A DNA stretch of 64,000 bases from Chondrilla cf. caribensis (GCA_964020155.1 OZ026550.1:947501-1011500); one strand, 5' to 3'; numbered from the stretch's first letter, positions 21,722-47,642 are shown. The notes: generated by a model not told the origin, from the letters alone. Numbers and translations are program-made.

Positions 21722-24272
21722 TTAGTCAGTGTCTTCGGGATCCTCTTCTGCAATACTGACTTCCTCAATTTGAAACTGTCTGTAGTTTTGCTGTTGGTCG
21801 TGTGCGACATGAGAAATGATGGTTGCCTTGACAGGATCTTGAGGATGAAGCTTGCGAACAGCACGCCCAACGAACTGAGCAAAATAAACCCTGGACTGAG
21901 GCTGGACATTACGGAGTATTCCAACAACTGAGACATTCTTCCTGTCAAAACCTTCAATCAGTCGAAAGATGACAACTACCACACGAAGCTTTCCTTCTTC
22001 AAAATCTTGGCGAACCTTTTTCTCATCCTTACTCACGAACGTTTTGCACTCGCCTCCCTCTCCTACTATATTCCACAGGCAAGCTATTGCCTTAGCATCA
22101 TAAATATCTTTAGCTAGTATCATTCCCTGGTGTTTGTGCTCTGCGTCATGAACATCATGTTCATCCAATACACTCTTCATTTTCACCAATACATGCTGCG
22201 AGAATGGAGAAATATCTGCACATGAATTCAAATTTGATATTAATGTTAATTATTAAGGCATGAGACATTGCATGAAATTCTTACATTAACTGTCATAATG
22301 ATATAAAATTGTCTATATCATCGAACACAAAGTAATTATTATAAATTAAACTAGGAAGTGAGTTGTCCTTCGGCGGGCTCACCTGCTATGGCGAGTCGTG
22401 CACATCTTCGCTGGTGGCAACAGATGGTAGTTGCTATAACGACGGTATGTTTAAAATTTGATCGTTGGGACGACAGCCAATCGAGTCGCCCGATAACCAG
22501 AAGTCACTGGGACAATAATTAAAAATGGCCATCAGCCGCGAAGGAAAAACCGGAAATGGAAGGCTCTCTTCAGATTGACATTTTAACTAGTACTGAAACG
22601 ATTAATTGATTAATCGATTAATCAATCGATTTTTATTTCAAATCTGATTATCGTTAATAGAACAAGCAAATCGATTAATCACAGGAAGTAATTAAGTGAG
22701 TACAACAGGAAGCCACCCCCACCTTATTACCCAGAACCTTCACTCCATGGGCCCAATTTTGTACCTGAAATGTGAAAAGGACTCTATGGACTTCACTTCA
22801 CGTCCATTGGATGACTACTCAGTCTAGTAAAGTGGGAGTGGTTTCCCGTCATGCCCACTTAATTACTTCCGGTGATTAATCGATTAATCAATCGGTTAAT
22901 ATGTACTGATAATCGATTTGAAAATTACAGCCGATTCCCAGCCCTAATTTTAACCCGTGGAGGACACTCCCCAAACTGTACTCCATAATCCCTGAGATGG
23001 TGGCACCCTGCAGCTGTGCAGTAGTTTTTGCCCGGATCGCGAACAAACAAACAAACGAACTGAATTATTATATATAGATAGATAATAATCATCACTGGTC
23101 TTTATAAGCCAAAATGGTCCTTAGACCTCAGATTGTTTCCAACTAATGGCGAATTATCGAATGATGAATTGTAACAACTAAACAGCAGACAACAACACAG
23201 ATTTAAGTTTCATAGCATATTATATGTACTTGGCTGAACACCGAATCAAGTTTTCATAGGTGGAAGTTAATATTATGTAAATGGATTTATCTTTGGATGA
23301 TAGGTACTTAAAACAGGAGTTGGTTGAATTAGCTGTAGCAAGCATATTGTGTATCTATATAATATAGATGCTTAATATACTTACCAGGATTTGCTGTATT
23401 CGTTCTGCATCGAGGCCATCAATTCTTTTCAACGGGTCAAAGACACTCATTACTTTTTCTCCAAGCAACTTGATTACCTCAAGCTTTTGATCATGCTCTC
23501 CAGCTTCTGGTACTTGATAAAAGCACGTATCTCGGATGATTCCTTGTTTTATGGCATGGTCACGACTCAATTCATAGCATGGACGCTTGTTGCCAAGGAT
23601 GTACTTCCCTCTATTGTATGGTGTAGCCGTCAGGAAAATGATTCTGCATCCTTTAAAATGCCTCACAATCTTCTTCCAGGTCTCAGCAGGGTAGTGGTGG
23701 GCTTCATCAACAATGACCAGCGAAACGCGCTCTGCTGGAATCTGACCCAGATCCACTTTAGAATTCGCGCCAAATTTCTGAGCGTTGACAATAATCAACT
23801 CCCTACTCTGGAAGGCTTTAGTGATCCTATCGGTTTTCGTGATCAACTCGGCATTCGGCATGTAATTCTGACGGTCGTCTCGTGTGAAAATGCCTCTACT
23901 TTCAAGAAACGTACTTTGGTCTAGATCGTCGGAGAAGAAGTCTCTATACTGTTGCTTGGAGATCGTCTCCGATGGAGTAACAACCAGTACCTTGTCGTTG
24001 TCTCCACAGCAGTAAGCGGCTAAAACGGCAACTCCCGTCTTCCCTGTTCCGGTTGGAAGAACAGCCAAAGAAATATTTCGATATTCGTCATTGCCGTCAG
24101 GGTTTCGTAGTTCTTCTTCAAGTTTCAAAACTGCTTCCAACTGATGAGGATAAATCCCTTCTCCGCCTGTAACGTTGCGTAGCACTTGATCTGGATTATC
24201 AGTCAAGGCATTCAGAAGAACCTTTTTTTGTGAAACAAACTTGGAAGAGCAAGTGTTAGCTTGTAATGGCAT
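21722..24272 (-). CDS. SF2 helicase, ResIII/DEAD-like, copy 2 (intact motifs)
   Basis: Paralogue of the gene at 4.75-6.29 kb. Exon 1 is 24,272-23,385 and exon 2 is 22,195-21,722, phase 0, about 454 residues. Motif I is the canonical LPTGTGKTG; motif II VDEAHH; motif III LTATPYN; motif VI FAQFVGRAVRKL. Protein identity to copy 1 is very high by eye, with small differences near residue 45 (one-codon indel) and in the last 15 residues. The intron is about 1.19 kb against 0.17 kb in copy 1 because of an insertion at 22,345-23,368. This is the copy more likely to be an active ATPase. Its substrate cannot be read from the sequence. Confidence 0.88.
22345..23368. mobile_element. About 1 kb insertion in helicase copy 2 intron
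   Basis: Copy 1 passes directly from the sequence at 5,355 to the donor at 5,397. Copy 2 carries about 1,020 extra bases between the matching points. The insert holds a GATTAATCGATTAATC-type MITE at about 22,575-22,945, in reverse orientation to the one at 9.84 kb, ending GCCGATTCCCAGCCC. The rest is unrecognised. Confidence 0.75.
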
Positions 24273-25600
24273 GTTTACTTACAGCGCACTAAAAGTGAAC
24301 GAAGTACAGTACTGATCTCCCGCTTTAACCATAGGCCCTTAATACCTATAATGTTATATTGTCTATGCTTACATAACCACAAAGAGGTTGGACCATGCTT
24401 CATTTTGTGCAACCATCCCTCCCAACTATCATTAAATTCCATATGAATACCATAATTATCCATATTTAACTATGAATTTCATTTAAATTTATATGCTTAG
24501 CCTAGTATTTTTTAACCTGACATTGTATGCTGTGAAACACCTGCTGCAGAGCATACCGTGTAAAGATGAGCAGTATGAGGATTGCTACACGCTGATCAAC
24601 ATACAACAGATAAAAACCCCACAGTCATATGGCTCTGCAGCAGGTTTTCCACAAGTGCCTCCAACAACAGACAGACATTGGTAAGGGGTTATACTTACAT
24701 TCTCTGTTCTTCAGGACCATTCCTCAGCTATGAGGAAATGGCTGTCCTTATTCCTCATGGCTGAGTGACAAACCCTGATGATGGCTTGTACAGTATACAT
24801 GTGGTTGTCTATACTTGCATAATGTCAGGTTAAAAATACAAGTAAATAAAATGAAAAGTATGGATAATTAATGATATTCATGATATGGAATTTAATGATA
24901 TTCATTGGGAGGGATGTCTGCACATAACAAGACATGCTTTAACCATAGAATATGCTTAATTACAGTGCACTAAAAGTGAACGAAGTAGTCTACTGATATC
25001 CTGCTTTAACCATAGACCCTTAATACCTTTGCTTATCTATGCTTACATAACCACGAAGAGGTTGGAGCATGCTTAATTAATGCTCTCGATTAAGGGTTTT
25101 ACCCGAATCTTATCTAACACAGTGTATCTGTGGTTCTAATAATGGAATTTTGATTTATCTATCTTCTCCAACGTTTCCACCAAGTTAATGTGGCTCCAAT
25201 ATAACATTTCTTTATCCCAATCTACACCAATAATAATGTCTTCAAAGCTTTGATGGATCTGAACCACCCAGTTGACCTTATTCTGAGTTGATGTATTCTT
25301 GATCAATTCCCTGTAGATTGTCGATCAGAAAGTAAGGATTGCCAAGCTGGTCATAAAGTGAACGATAAGGCTTAAATTCTTCTATACCTCCTGAAAATGT
25401 CATCTTCAGGTCATCTTGATTGGGTAGGGTCTCCAGATGATCCATGTGAGTTCCCACAAATGTTGCAGAACTTCAGTGAAGTCAAGATCAACCCAGAAAT
25501 AGATCACCGTTGGTTCCTCCTTGTCCTCCATCAAATCGGGATTGCAGTAAAAGTAACTGTAGAGAGATGCCAGCAGTTTTCATTTCTCTTCATATCCATG
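24273..25600. repeat. Duplicated upstream region of helicase copy 2
   Basis: Matches 6,290-7,000 in separated blocks. About 600 bp (24,360-25,000) is extra, and within it the block GCACTAAAAGTGAACGAAGTA appears twice (24,285 and 24,967). No coding exon is evident. Confidence 0.6.
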
Positions 25601-25910
25601 GACACCTATACAGCATTACACCAAAATTGTTGTCATGGGAATAATACCTTCTTATCATAATAAACATTAGACACAGTGGAAACATTATTGTTGTCCTCCA
25701 CATACCAACACTCCCTCTTGTAAACAATAGATTACTGGAGCCTTGCTTTACCTACAGAGGACCTCCTGGAGGGTTGGTCACATTGCATATATTCTCAGAG
25801 GTGATCACGCAGGGTACATGTGTAATTGTTATCTCATCGATATCCTTACCCCATCTTGTAGTCATATAACTAAGTATACATATGTACACATACAGTGCAT
25901 GTATGGTATG

Positions 25911-26514
25911 CAGGGGCGGATTTAGAAAATATCTTGACTAGTTTCCATGACTAAATGTTTGAAATGTTGACAACATGGACGCACATCCACATAGTGAATA
26001 CATAGAGACCATCATATTCATAGCTACATGAGACCAAATTTGATTAACATTGTTATAGCCAATGAAATTATGAATCAAATGAGTTTTACTTCTGAATCAG
26101 TTATTCAAAATGTTTCTTAACTTCTTTCTATGTGGGTGTGTAATGGCGTTTTTGAGCAAAATTGCATGCAAAAAAAGATACTTGTTTCGCCGCCATTTTG
26201 CTAGGGTAAAATTCAATGACATCATCATAGCATCAGTTGGGGTTCAGATGATGCAATCATAAAATGGAGTTTTAAGGACGAGGATCATTATTTGTGTCTG
26301 ACTGAATATGATTTGGTAAGTTCTGGCTGAGTAATGTCATATTTTGAGTTCTAATTGTTTAGAAACCTCCAAATCTAAAATATGCTAGACTTTTGAATCA
26401 TGCTGCTTTTTTCAAGAGACATTTGTAGGAAATCATATTGTAGTTAATTTGGAGGGAAGTTACAGACTTGACCAGTTTCAGGAAACCTTGGAAACCCCCC
26501 TAAATCTGCCCCTG
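25911..26514. mobile_element. 604-bp hAT-like MITE
   Basis: Ends CAGGGGCGGATTTAG and CTAAATCTGCCCCTG are perfect inverted repeats of 15 bp. The CAGGGGCGGAT start is typical of hAT-superfamily non-autonomous elements (established pattern). GGTATG occurs next to both ends, one base out of register, so the target duplication is imperfect. There is no coding region. Confidence 0.8.
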
Positions 26515-27055
26515 CGGTATGATACATTGGAGAATCCTGCTATTACAGGCATACAGAATCACAATTGTGACACTACTTACTGCAAGCCTAAGGCATCCTC
26601 CCAACCCAAGTCCGTAAATTGATGTATGTTATTTGACAAAAACCCCTGGCATGTCAACCTCCATCACCTTACATATATACAATGATAATAATTATTATTA
26701 TTAATCAATATAAACATTAATAATTATTAATAATAGTCAAATTATTAATGTTACACAGTAGCAGTTGTGCTACACATAATTGTAATGAAGTTAACCAGCA
26801 AATTTAGACTTAAAATGTAAAAAACTATGGTTATATATACACACTGATTTAGTTAAATACACAACTATATATTAATAAATTTATAATGAACTGCAATTTC
26901 GTATGAATGAGCTTCATTTCTTACATGACAACCAGTAGACTTTCATGAAACTCGTCTAGTTCACTTTTGTTCAGAAAATCATCAGCTGCCCCACTCCATA
27001 AATTTCAGAATAACTTATAATTAATAATAAGTTGGCTGCTCACACAGCTAGTGAA
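26515..27055. other. AT-rich intergenic stretch, no gene seen
   Basis: ATTAATAAT-rich sequence with no open frame of note. Confidence 0.4.
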
Positions 27056-27059
27056 AAAA

Positions 27060-27450
27060 TGGCATTATATTCAGCAGAGTCCTGTTGGATATGCATATCA
27101 GTAAGTCCAAATCTTGCAGTAGCATACTAAGTGAGAGTCGAACTACACTTTCAAAGTTGTGTATGTTGTTATGTGTCAAAAGCATTCCGCAATATGATTG
27201 GGTACATGATGAGACCAGACCCTTTCTTGCCGGGACGAAGTCCAAATTACAAAACAGGAAGCTAGAATGGGTCTAGGCTACCCAAGAGTACCTAAGGGTC
27301 GCTTCCAGCAGAAACATCGATGAACTACATTACTAGAGCGACAGTCCTGAGGAACTCTTATAAATGCTATATTTTGGCTGGAATAAAACAACCTGCTACC
27401 TCCAAACACAAACAGAGCTATTATAATAGTTAAAGTGCTTCATAACATGA
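27060..27450. mobile_element. Degenerate MITE half next to CARD exon (third family member)
   Basis: Shares AGAGTCCTGTTGG, ATTGGGTACATGATGAGACC and CAGACCCTTTCTTGCC with the interior and right arm of the 594-bp foldback element at 11.4 kb. Also shares an extra 200 bp (CTAGAATGGGTCTAGGCTAC, GAGGAACTCTTATAAATGCT) with 31.3-31.45 and 51.54-51.63 kb. The block sits just 3' of a CARD exon in all three places, so it was probably duplicated together with the exon. Confidence 0.65.
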
Positions 27451-27499
27451 ACATGATACCCGTACTCACAGGAACATGATATACTAGATGGGGGTACGC

Positions 27500-27814
27500 G
27501 AATCTTGCTTCGTTGTCGTCTCAACTTGTCTGCCCACTCTTTATGGCGAGACAGTCTCTTGAACTTTCTTCAAGAATATCACAAAACCTCTCCATCGTCT
27601 CCAACGTACCCTTTTCGATCAGGTAGTCCAGAAGGATCTGGTTCGCCTTGGTAGGGCCGTGCTGTTGCGTTTCTCGTTCTAAATTTCGTTTGAACTGGTG
27701 ATCAGTGAAGCGTTTTTCAAACATCGAGTCCACTATGTCCACTATGTTCAGGTCTCTTTTTATGTCATTGTAGAATTCCAGCAACTGAAGGATTACCCCC
27801 GCCTGGGAAGCCAT
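27500..27814 (-). pseudogene. CARD exon of the CARD/Rab family, damaged
   Basis: ATG at 27,814 (MASQAGVILQLLEFYNDIKR). The domain fits a six-helix CARD: VDIVDSMFEKRFTDHQFKRN, then ANQILLDYLIEKGTLETMER. Compared with the copies at 31.9 and 52.1 kb, a 1-nt deletion near 27,550 shifts the last 20 codons. The donor AGCAAG/GT has become AGCAAGAT, so normal splicing is lost. It lies 3.2 kb upstream of helicase copy 2 on the same strand, but no splice path joins them. Confidence 0.7.
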
Positions 27815-28599
27815 TTTGTTTTTGGCAAACGATTATGCAATGATCAGCGACTAAAACGCCGGCCATTTTAGCGTCCATTGCACAATCCCTCCAGTTCACG
27901 GTTTGCGGGAAACACGCTTGTCTAAGCTGCCAGAAAACCCCTTCCAATCGAGAATGGCTACCTAAAGTGGAAAGTGGTGTGTCTGCATTGATTAAAGAAT
28001 TGTGCTGGTGCCAACCTGGAGATGAGCTGGTAAAACGAAGGGGATTGAACAGTGGTAGACACTTCGCCATACCACAACATTATCGAAGTTCAAAGGCACC
28101 CGTTCGCGTCTCACCATACCTCAGTGTCCCAGATTCCTCCGTGTTACCCTACCACCACAAATGGTTAAGATGAGTCCAACTCATGGCAGCATTGGGCATA
28201 AGCTTGTTGTTGTTTCTGTACCTTTGAACTCATCTTGGCAGTAAACTCACTTAACTTTTTCCATGACATTACTAACTTCTATGTACATGATTCTCATATC
28301 TCAATTTGAGTCATTTTTTGTTTATTAATAATATTAATTAGTAAAATTCCATATTATGCCCTAGAGATCTCCAATACAATCCTCAATTCAGCTCAAACCA
28401 TGTGGACAATTCATGAATAGGCTAGGTATTGCAATAGTTGGATATGTTCATGCAGGTGTATATGAGATGTGCATACATCGATTCATGCATATTTATATAT
28501 AACCATATATTGTCAGACTAGTACATGGGTTCTCATTGTGTGGAGGAGACTGCATGTCAAAAACTAGCTTTGTTTGATGAAGTAAGGAATTCACAACAA

Positions 28600-30095
28600 T
28601 ATTTTTTCAATGAATGGGAGAGTATAGGACATTAAGCACCTTTATGCATAGCTCATGGGGGAGGAGGCGTGTCAACTTGATATTTTAGTCAGACCTAGCT
28701 GGGGACATGAACTAAGTTATGAAACAATTCCCACCTCAATAGGTGGCCCATAACTCCAGCGACATTCAGAGGTGCTTAATTTTTTCAATGTATGGGAGAG
28801 TATAGGACGTTAACCACCTTTTTGCATAACTCATGGGGAGGAGGCTTGTCAACTTGATATTTTAGTCAGACCTATAGCTAGCTGGTGACATGAACTAAGT
28901 TATGAAACATTTCCCACCTCAATAGGTGGCCCGTAACCCCAGCAGCATTCAGATGTGCTTAATTTTTTCAATGTATGGGAGAGTATAGGATGTTAAGCAC
29001 CTTTTTGCATAGCTCATGGGGCAGGACGCGTGTCAACTTGATAATTTAGTCAGACCTAGTTGGGGACATGAACTAAGTTATGAAACAATTCCCACCTCAA
29101 TAGGTGGCCCGTAACCCCAGCAACATTCGGAGGTGCTTAATATTTCTTCAATGTATGGGAGAGTATGGGATGTTAAGCACCTTTTTGCATAGCTCATGGG
29201 GGAGGAGGCGTGTCAACTTGATATTTTAGTCAGACCTAGCTGGGGACATGAACTAAGTTATAAAGCAATTCCCACCTCAATAGGTGGCCCGTAACTCCAG
29301 CGACATTCGGAGATGCTAAATATTTTTTCAAGGTATGGGAGAGTATAGGACGTTAAGCACCTTTTTGCATAGCTCATGGGGGAGGATGTTTGTCAACTTG
29401 ATATTTTAGTCAGACCTAGCTGGGGACATGAACTAAGTTATGAAACAATTCCCAACTCAATAGGTGGCCCGTAATCCCAGCTACATTCGGAGGTGCTTAA
29501 TATTTTTTCTATGTATGGGAGAGTATAGGACATTAAGCACCTTTTTTCATAGCTCATGGGGGAGGACGCGTGTCAGCTTGATATTTTAGTCAGACCTAGC
29601 TGGGGACATGAACTAAGTTATAAAGCAATTCCCACCTCAATAGGTGGCCCGTAACTCCAGCGACATTCGGAGATGCTAAATATTTTTTCAAGGTATGGGA
29701 GAGTATAGGACGTTAAGCACCTTTTTGCATAGCTCATGGGGGAGGATGTTTGTCAACTTGATATTTTAGTCAGACCTAGCTGGTGACATGAACTAAGTTA
29801 TGAAACAATTCCCAACTCAATAGGTGGCCCGTAATCCCAGCTACATTCGGAGGTGCTTAATATTTTTTCTATGTATGGGAGAGTATAGGACATTAAGCAC
29901 CTTTTTTCATAGCTCATGGGGGAGGACGCGTGTCAGCTTGATATTTTAGTCAGACCTAGCTGGGGACATGAACTAAGTTATGAAACCATTCCCACCTCAA
30001 GAGGTGGCCCGTAACCGGGGTAACATTCAGATCTGCTTAGTATTTTTTCAATGCATGGGAGAGTATAGGATGTTAAGCACCTTTTTGCATAGCTG
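28600..30095. repeat. 180-bp satellite array with dimeric higher-order repeat
   Basis: Eight full units of about 180 bp, each starting near TATGGGAGAGTATAGGA (28,613, 28,792, 28,973, 29,154, 29,335, 29,515, 29,695, 29,875), plus a partial ninth near 30,055. The unit includes GTCAGACCTAGCTGGGGACA and CACCTCAATAGGTGGCCCGT. Bases about 29,280-29,640 and 29,640-30,000 are nearly identical to each other, while adjacent monomers differ more, which is a two-monomer higher-order repeat. No coding potential. Confidence 0.95.
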
Positions 30096-30099
30096 ATTC

Positions 30100-31085
30100 G
30101 GGATGTGTACTACAGTATATATACACCCGCATACTGGCTTGCTTAACACATAAGCACTTGTTTTCATATGTACACACAAACCAACAGCGTATCATGTACA
30201 CACATTGTACACTTGACTCCAAACACATTTCATGTACATTCAAACTACATATACCTTGCTAAGTATGTTTACACGAGCAATTACATGTTCCAAACATGTA
30301 AACAATTATTCAGACTGAGATGTACAGTATGTACACACACTATGTTCCAAACACACTATGCGTGTAAACATAGACCTTATGTGGTGGATGTTCACACGTG
30401 TGTCCATGTTATAGTAGCTATAGGGCTGTATTACTGTGTGTGGACTGTATACCAAAGTCATATCTGATGTGAACATATCATACATGTCTCACTGCAGGAG
30501 AATACATATTGGTGGTACTTGCAAATGGTACAAAACCTGACAAACCTTGTACAATAATACACTGTGAACATGTACAGTAGAGTGTGGATAGTTGTGTAAT
30601 AATTATTGTTATTGTATTATCATTGTAATATATTCCTAAAATGTAGTTTTAGTTTGTTTTAATACTGCAATAATCATGCTCACATGTAGTGATACATCAC
30701 TTCTTCATCGAGCTCGGGATTTGTGGCAAAGAATTCAAATCAAAGCATTTCTGATCATTTACCTGTATATGTAGCTAATGATAGCACATTTATACACAAT
30801 ATATTATGTATAGCTCGAGGTATGTATCGATAGCTATAGATTACAATGTGTATTATATAAGTGGCATCACATCATAATAATATTATAATATGTAATACTA
30901 GCTAGTGTACATGTTTATATAAACAAATGCATGATTATAATATTATATATACGTATATATATAGTATACATAATATAATATTAAATAAACTTAGGGAACA
31001 TTTTAGTGAACAATTCAATATTATTATTACAATACATATATATATATGTTACAATGTCATGCAATATAATACAGGAATAACGTCA
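30100..31085. other. Intergenic stretch with old duplicated block
   Basis: 30,150-30,400 matches 8,690-8,940. The remainder is AT-rich with no gene seen. Confidence 0.4.
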
Positions 31086-31089
31086 TAAT

Positions 31090-31215
31090 AATCACAAATA
31101 TAAAGATGATTGATGATTGTTGAAATAAAATCCACACATGCACCACTCAACACTAGGTTCAGACCTCACTACCTCCTACTACAACAAGAGGAAGATGAGG
31201 TGGTTTGAGCTTGTT
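31090..31215 (-). pseudogene. Remnant of the Rab gene's last exon and 3' flank
   Basis: Nearly identical to 48,375-48,502, which includes the end of the terminal Rab exon. On the minus strand it still encodes the C-terminal Ser-rich tail and CCSRR followed by TAG. The match stops at 31,215, where MITE-like sequence begins, and no GTPase exon follows. This is the 3' end of a lost Rab copy. Confidence 0.85.
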
Positions 31216-31450
31216 TTTATGTGTCAAAATTAATAAAGCATTCCGTAATCTAATTGGGTACATAATGAGACCAAAACCTTTCTTGCCGGGATGAAGACCA
31301 AATTACAAAACTTGAAGCTAGAATGGGTCTAGGCTACCCAAGACTACCTAAGGGTCGCTTCCAGCAGAAACATTTGTGACTGCATTACTAGAGCAACAGT
31401 CCTGAGGGACTCTTATAAATGCTACATTTTGGCTGGAATAAAACAAGCTC
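31216..31450. mobile_element. Degenerate MITE half between Rab remnant and CARD exon
   Basis: Shares ATTGGGTACATAATGAGACC and GGTCTAGGCTACCCAAGA with the blocks at 27.2 and 51.5 kb. Its junction with the Rab tail at 31,215 marks the deletion that removed the GTPase exons, so element-mediated deletion is plausible. Confidence 0.6.
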
Positions 31451-31581
31451 TACAAGAGCTAAAAACACGAACGATCTGCTAGCTCAAAACACAAACAGAG
31501 CTAATTTAATAGCTTCATAACACAAACATGATACCCGTAGTTATAGGAACATGATATACGTACTAGATGGGGGTACGCGAA

Positions 31582-31908
31582 CCTTGCTCCGTTCTCATCT
31601 CAACTTGTCTGCCCACTTTTTACGACGAGGCAGTTTCCTTGAGCTATCTTCGAGAATATCACAAAACCTCTCCAACGTCTCCAACGTATACCCTTTTCGA
31701 TCAGGTAGTCCAGAAGGACCTGGTTCGCCTTGGTAGGGCCGTGCTGTTGCTTTTCTCGTTCTAAATTTCGTTTGAACTGGTGATCAATGAAGCGTTTTTC
31801 AAACATCAAGTCCACTATATCCACTGTGTTCAGGTCCCGTTTCATGTCAGAGTAGAATTCCTGCACTATTTCTTCAACAACTGACGGATTACCTGACTGG
31901 AAAGCCAT
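31582..31908 (-). pseudogene. CARD exon of unit 1, frameshifted
   Basis: ATG at 31,908 (MAFQSGNPSVVEEIVQEFYS). CARD-like, about 95% identical to the exon at 52.1 kb by eye. A 2-nt insertion (GGGTATACG for GGGTACG near 31,688) shifts the frame after LLDYLIEKG. The downstream frame, with KKWADKL and the donor AGCAAG/GTTCGC, is otherwise preserved. With the Rab remnant at 31.1 kb it forms the skeleton of a collapsed CARD/Rab gene. Confidence 0.75.
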
Positions 31909-33086
31909 TTTGTTTTAGCAAACGATTACGCAACGATTTGGAGATAAAACGCCATTTTAGCGTCCATTACGCAATCCATCCAGTGCGCAGTTACGCTCGT
32001 CCCAACAAATTATAGTACTTATTTCATTTGTCTAAACAATAACAATATAGAATCTCAATGGTGACCATAACAATTCTTTAGTATGTGCATACTTATCACT
32101 TCTAACTGTACCACCACTAGAACTACATGTCTCCATCTCCTCCACATACCAACATACCAACAATAACAGGATAAGTTGACTCTGAGTGGATCATGGGAGA
32201 ACCCTGTCTATGCTGCAGGTGGGCACCCAAAGGAGTTTGTCACCTAGCAACATCTGGACTGTGGTACAAGCAGTACACACTACCCATCACTTCTTTGAGT
32301 TAATCTAAACTAACTGACTATAGCCTTCGAGTGAAGTATACTTCAGAATCTGTAGGTCTTTCCATGCAACTGTTATATTACACAGCTGTAGCTAGCATAA
32401 TATAGCTACTGCCTATATCATGACATGTATATATTACATGTATATGTTTTTGTGGGTCATGAACGCCTCCATGCATACCCATGTACATCTTGTAGATAAA
32501 GTCACACCCAAAATCATGTCCATAATCCACACTACCTGTTACTCGATTGTTAATGTTGACACAACATTTAACCACAAAATTTAAGTCCATCCCTCAAACA
32601 TCATATGTTATACCCACAACTGGGACTATTAAATTATGTGTATGTACATATGCAAACCAACACACCATCCCCCTCATTCCAAGACATACACATGTCTACC
32701 ATATTCTGTACACAGGTAAGAGAACAATGCTTTAGTATTCCCCAGACCACACCTCTTAGTGTCCATGACAACATCATCATTTGAACATCTGATTCTTTGT
32801 ATTCGTCTTGTCTGGTCACCAATAGCAACCATGATAATCATTGCACAAGTACACATATCCTTGCCAGCCATACACACACCACTACGTAGTCTAGCTGTAC
32901 ACACACCACTGGTATATAGCAGCACAATTGAGTGCGTAGATAAGTACCTTAAGACCACTATGGACGGATCGAAGTCATACTACTGAATCAAATACCTTAC
33001 TTACGATCCTATATTATTAATAGGATGGATTTAGTTCCGGATGTTCCTGGAGGGACATGTGTGTACGTATACGTATTAGGTTATAC

Positions 33087-33166
33087 AATGGGAACGGAAG
33101 GTTTAGCGATTTAAACACCTGAGGGTGGAGCCCGAAGATGTTGGTCGCTGGACTTCCGTTCCCATT
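33087..33166. promoter_or_regulatory. Hairpin-forming inverted repeat upstream of the receptor
   Basis: AATGGGAACGGAAG at 33,087-33,100 pairs with CTTCCGTTCCCATT at 33,153-33,166. The same structure is kept in unit 2 (54,777-54,856). It lies 0.75 kb before the receptor start, between the divergent genes. It may be a tiny MITE or a regulatory element. Confidence 0.55.
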
Positions 33167-33488
33167 GAAAACTATCTTGTACCATGATGCAAGACATCCG
33201 AAGGCACAGCCTGAGGATGTAGGTTACTTGTTTCGACCGCCTCTCTTCATTCAACTTGTTCCTTCTCTCACGTTATATGGTTGAATCGATTTTTAATCTT
33301 CCAAATGTAGTTCTAAGACTGTTAGCTATACGAATGGCTGAATTGTTTCGAGAGCCAAGCTGCTTGGTACAAGATACAAATCATGAAGTATGTTGTCGGT
33401 CTCTATCTCCTATATAGCTACCTGACCCAAATGTCTCCATTCAGTAGATACCGTCTAACCCGACCGTCTCTAGTGGGAGAGCGATCCG

Positions 33489-33664
33489 ATCGTCCCTTTC
33501 CAGTGGAATTCTAGCCGTCCCGCTCGATCTATCAATGTGAAATTTCGTTTCGTTGATGGCTTGAGCAAAGGTTTTAATTCGATATCGATACGTTCGGATT
33601 TGATCGTCCCTTTCCAGTGAAATTCTAGCCGTGCTGCTCCATCTATCAATGTGAAATTGCGTTA
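33489..33664. promoter_or_regulatory. Direct repeat of about 63 bp in the receptor upstream region
   Basis: ATCGTCCCTTTCCAGTG to TATCAATGTGAAATT occurs at 33,489-33,550 and again at 33,603-33,664, 114 bp apart. Both copies are conserved in unit 2 (about 55,176-55,237 and 55,289-55,350). Position 250-430 bp before the ATG suggests promoter-proximal elements. Confidence 0.5.
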
Positions 33665-33848
33665 CGGTTCATATTAAGTGAATAAAGTTAACAAGGTGCC
33701 GGTATAACAGAGTCAGTTATACACCTTGGGGAAGAAAAGTTATACACCCCATGAAACGTATTGAGGTAGTGTAGACACCTGACCACATCAAAGGAAACGC
33801 CCACGTATTATGGTACAAATAATATTATTATCATATCGTCGTGTTACG

Positions 33849-33855
33849 TATAAAA
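33849..33855 (+). promoter_or_regulatory. TATA-box candidate, receptor copy 1
   Basis: TATAAAA lies 67 bp before the ATG at 33,916. It is at the same distance in copy 2, within sequence otherwise GC-richer (CAGCGCCGGAACG follows). Confidence 0.5.
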
Positions 33856-33915
33856 TAACAGCGCCGGAACGTACAGGACCTGCATCGGACGACACGAATT
33901 AAGCGATATCGCACG

Positions 33916-47642
<13,727 letters not shown>

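Noticed and set aside
28600..30095. Tandem gene repeats in the 180-bp array
   Set aside because: No frame stays open over several units, and differences do not respect codons.
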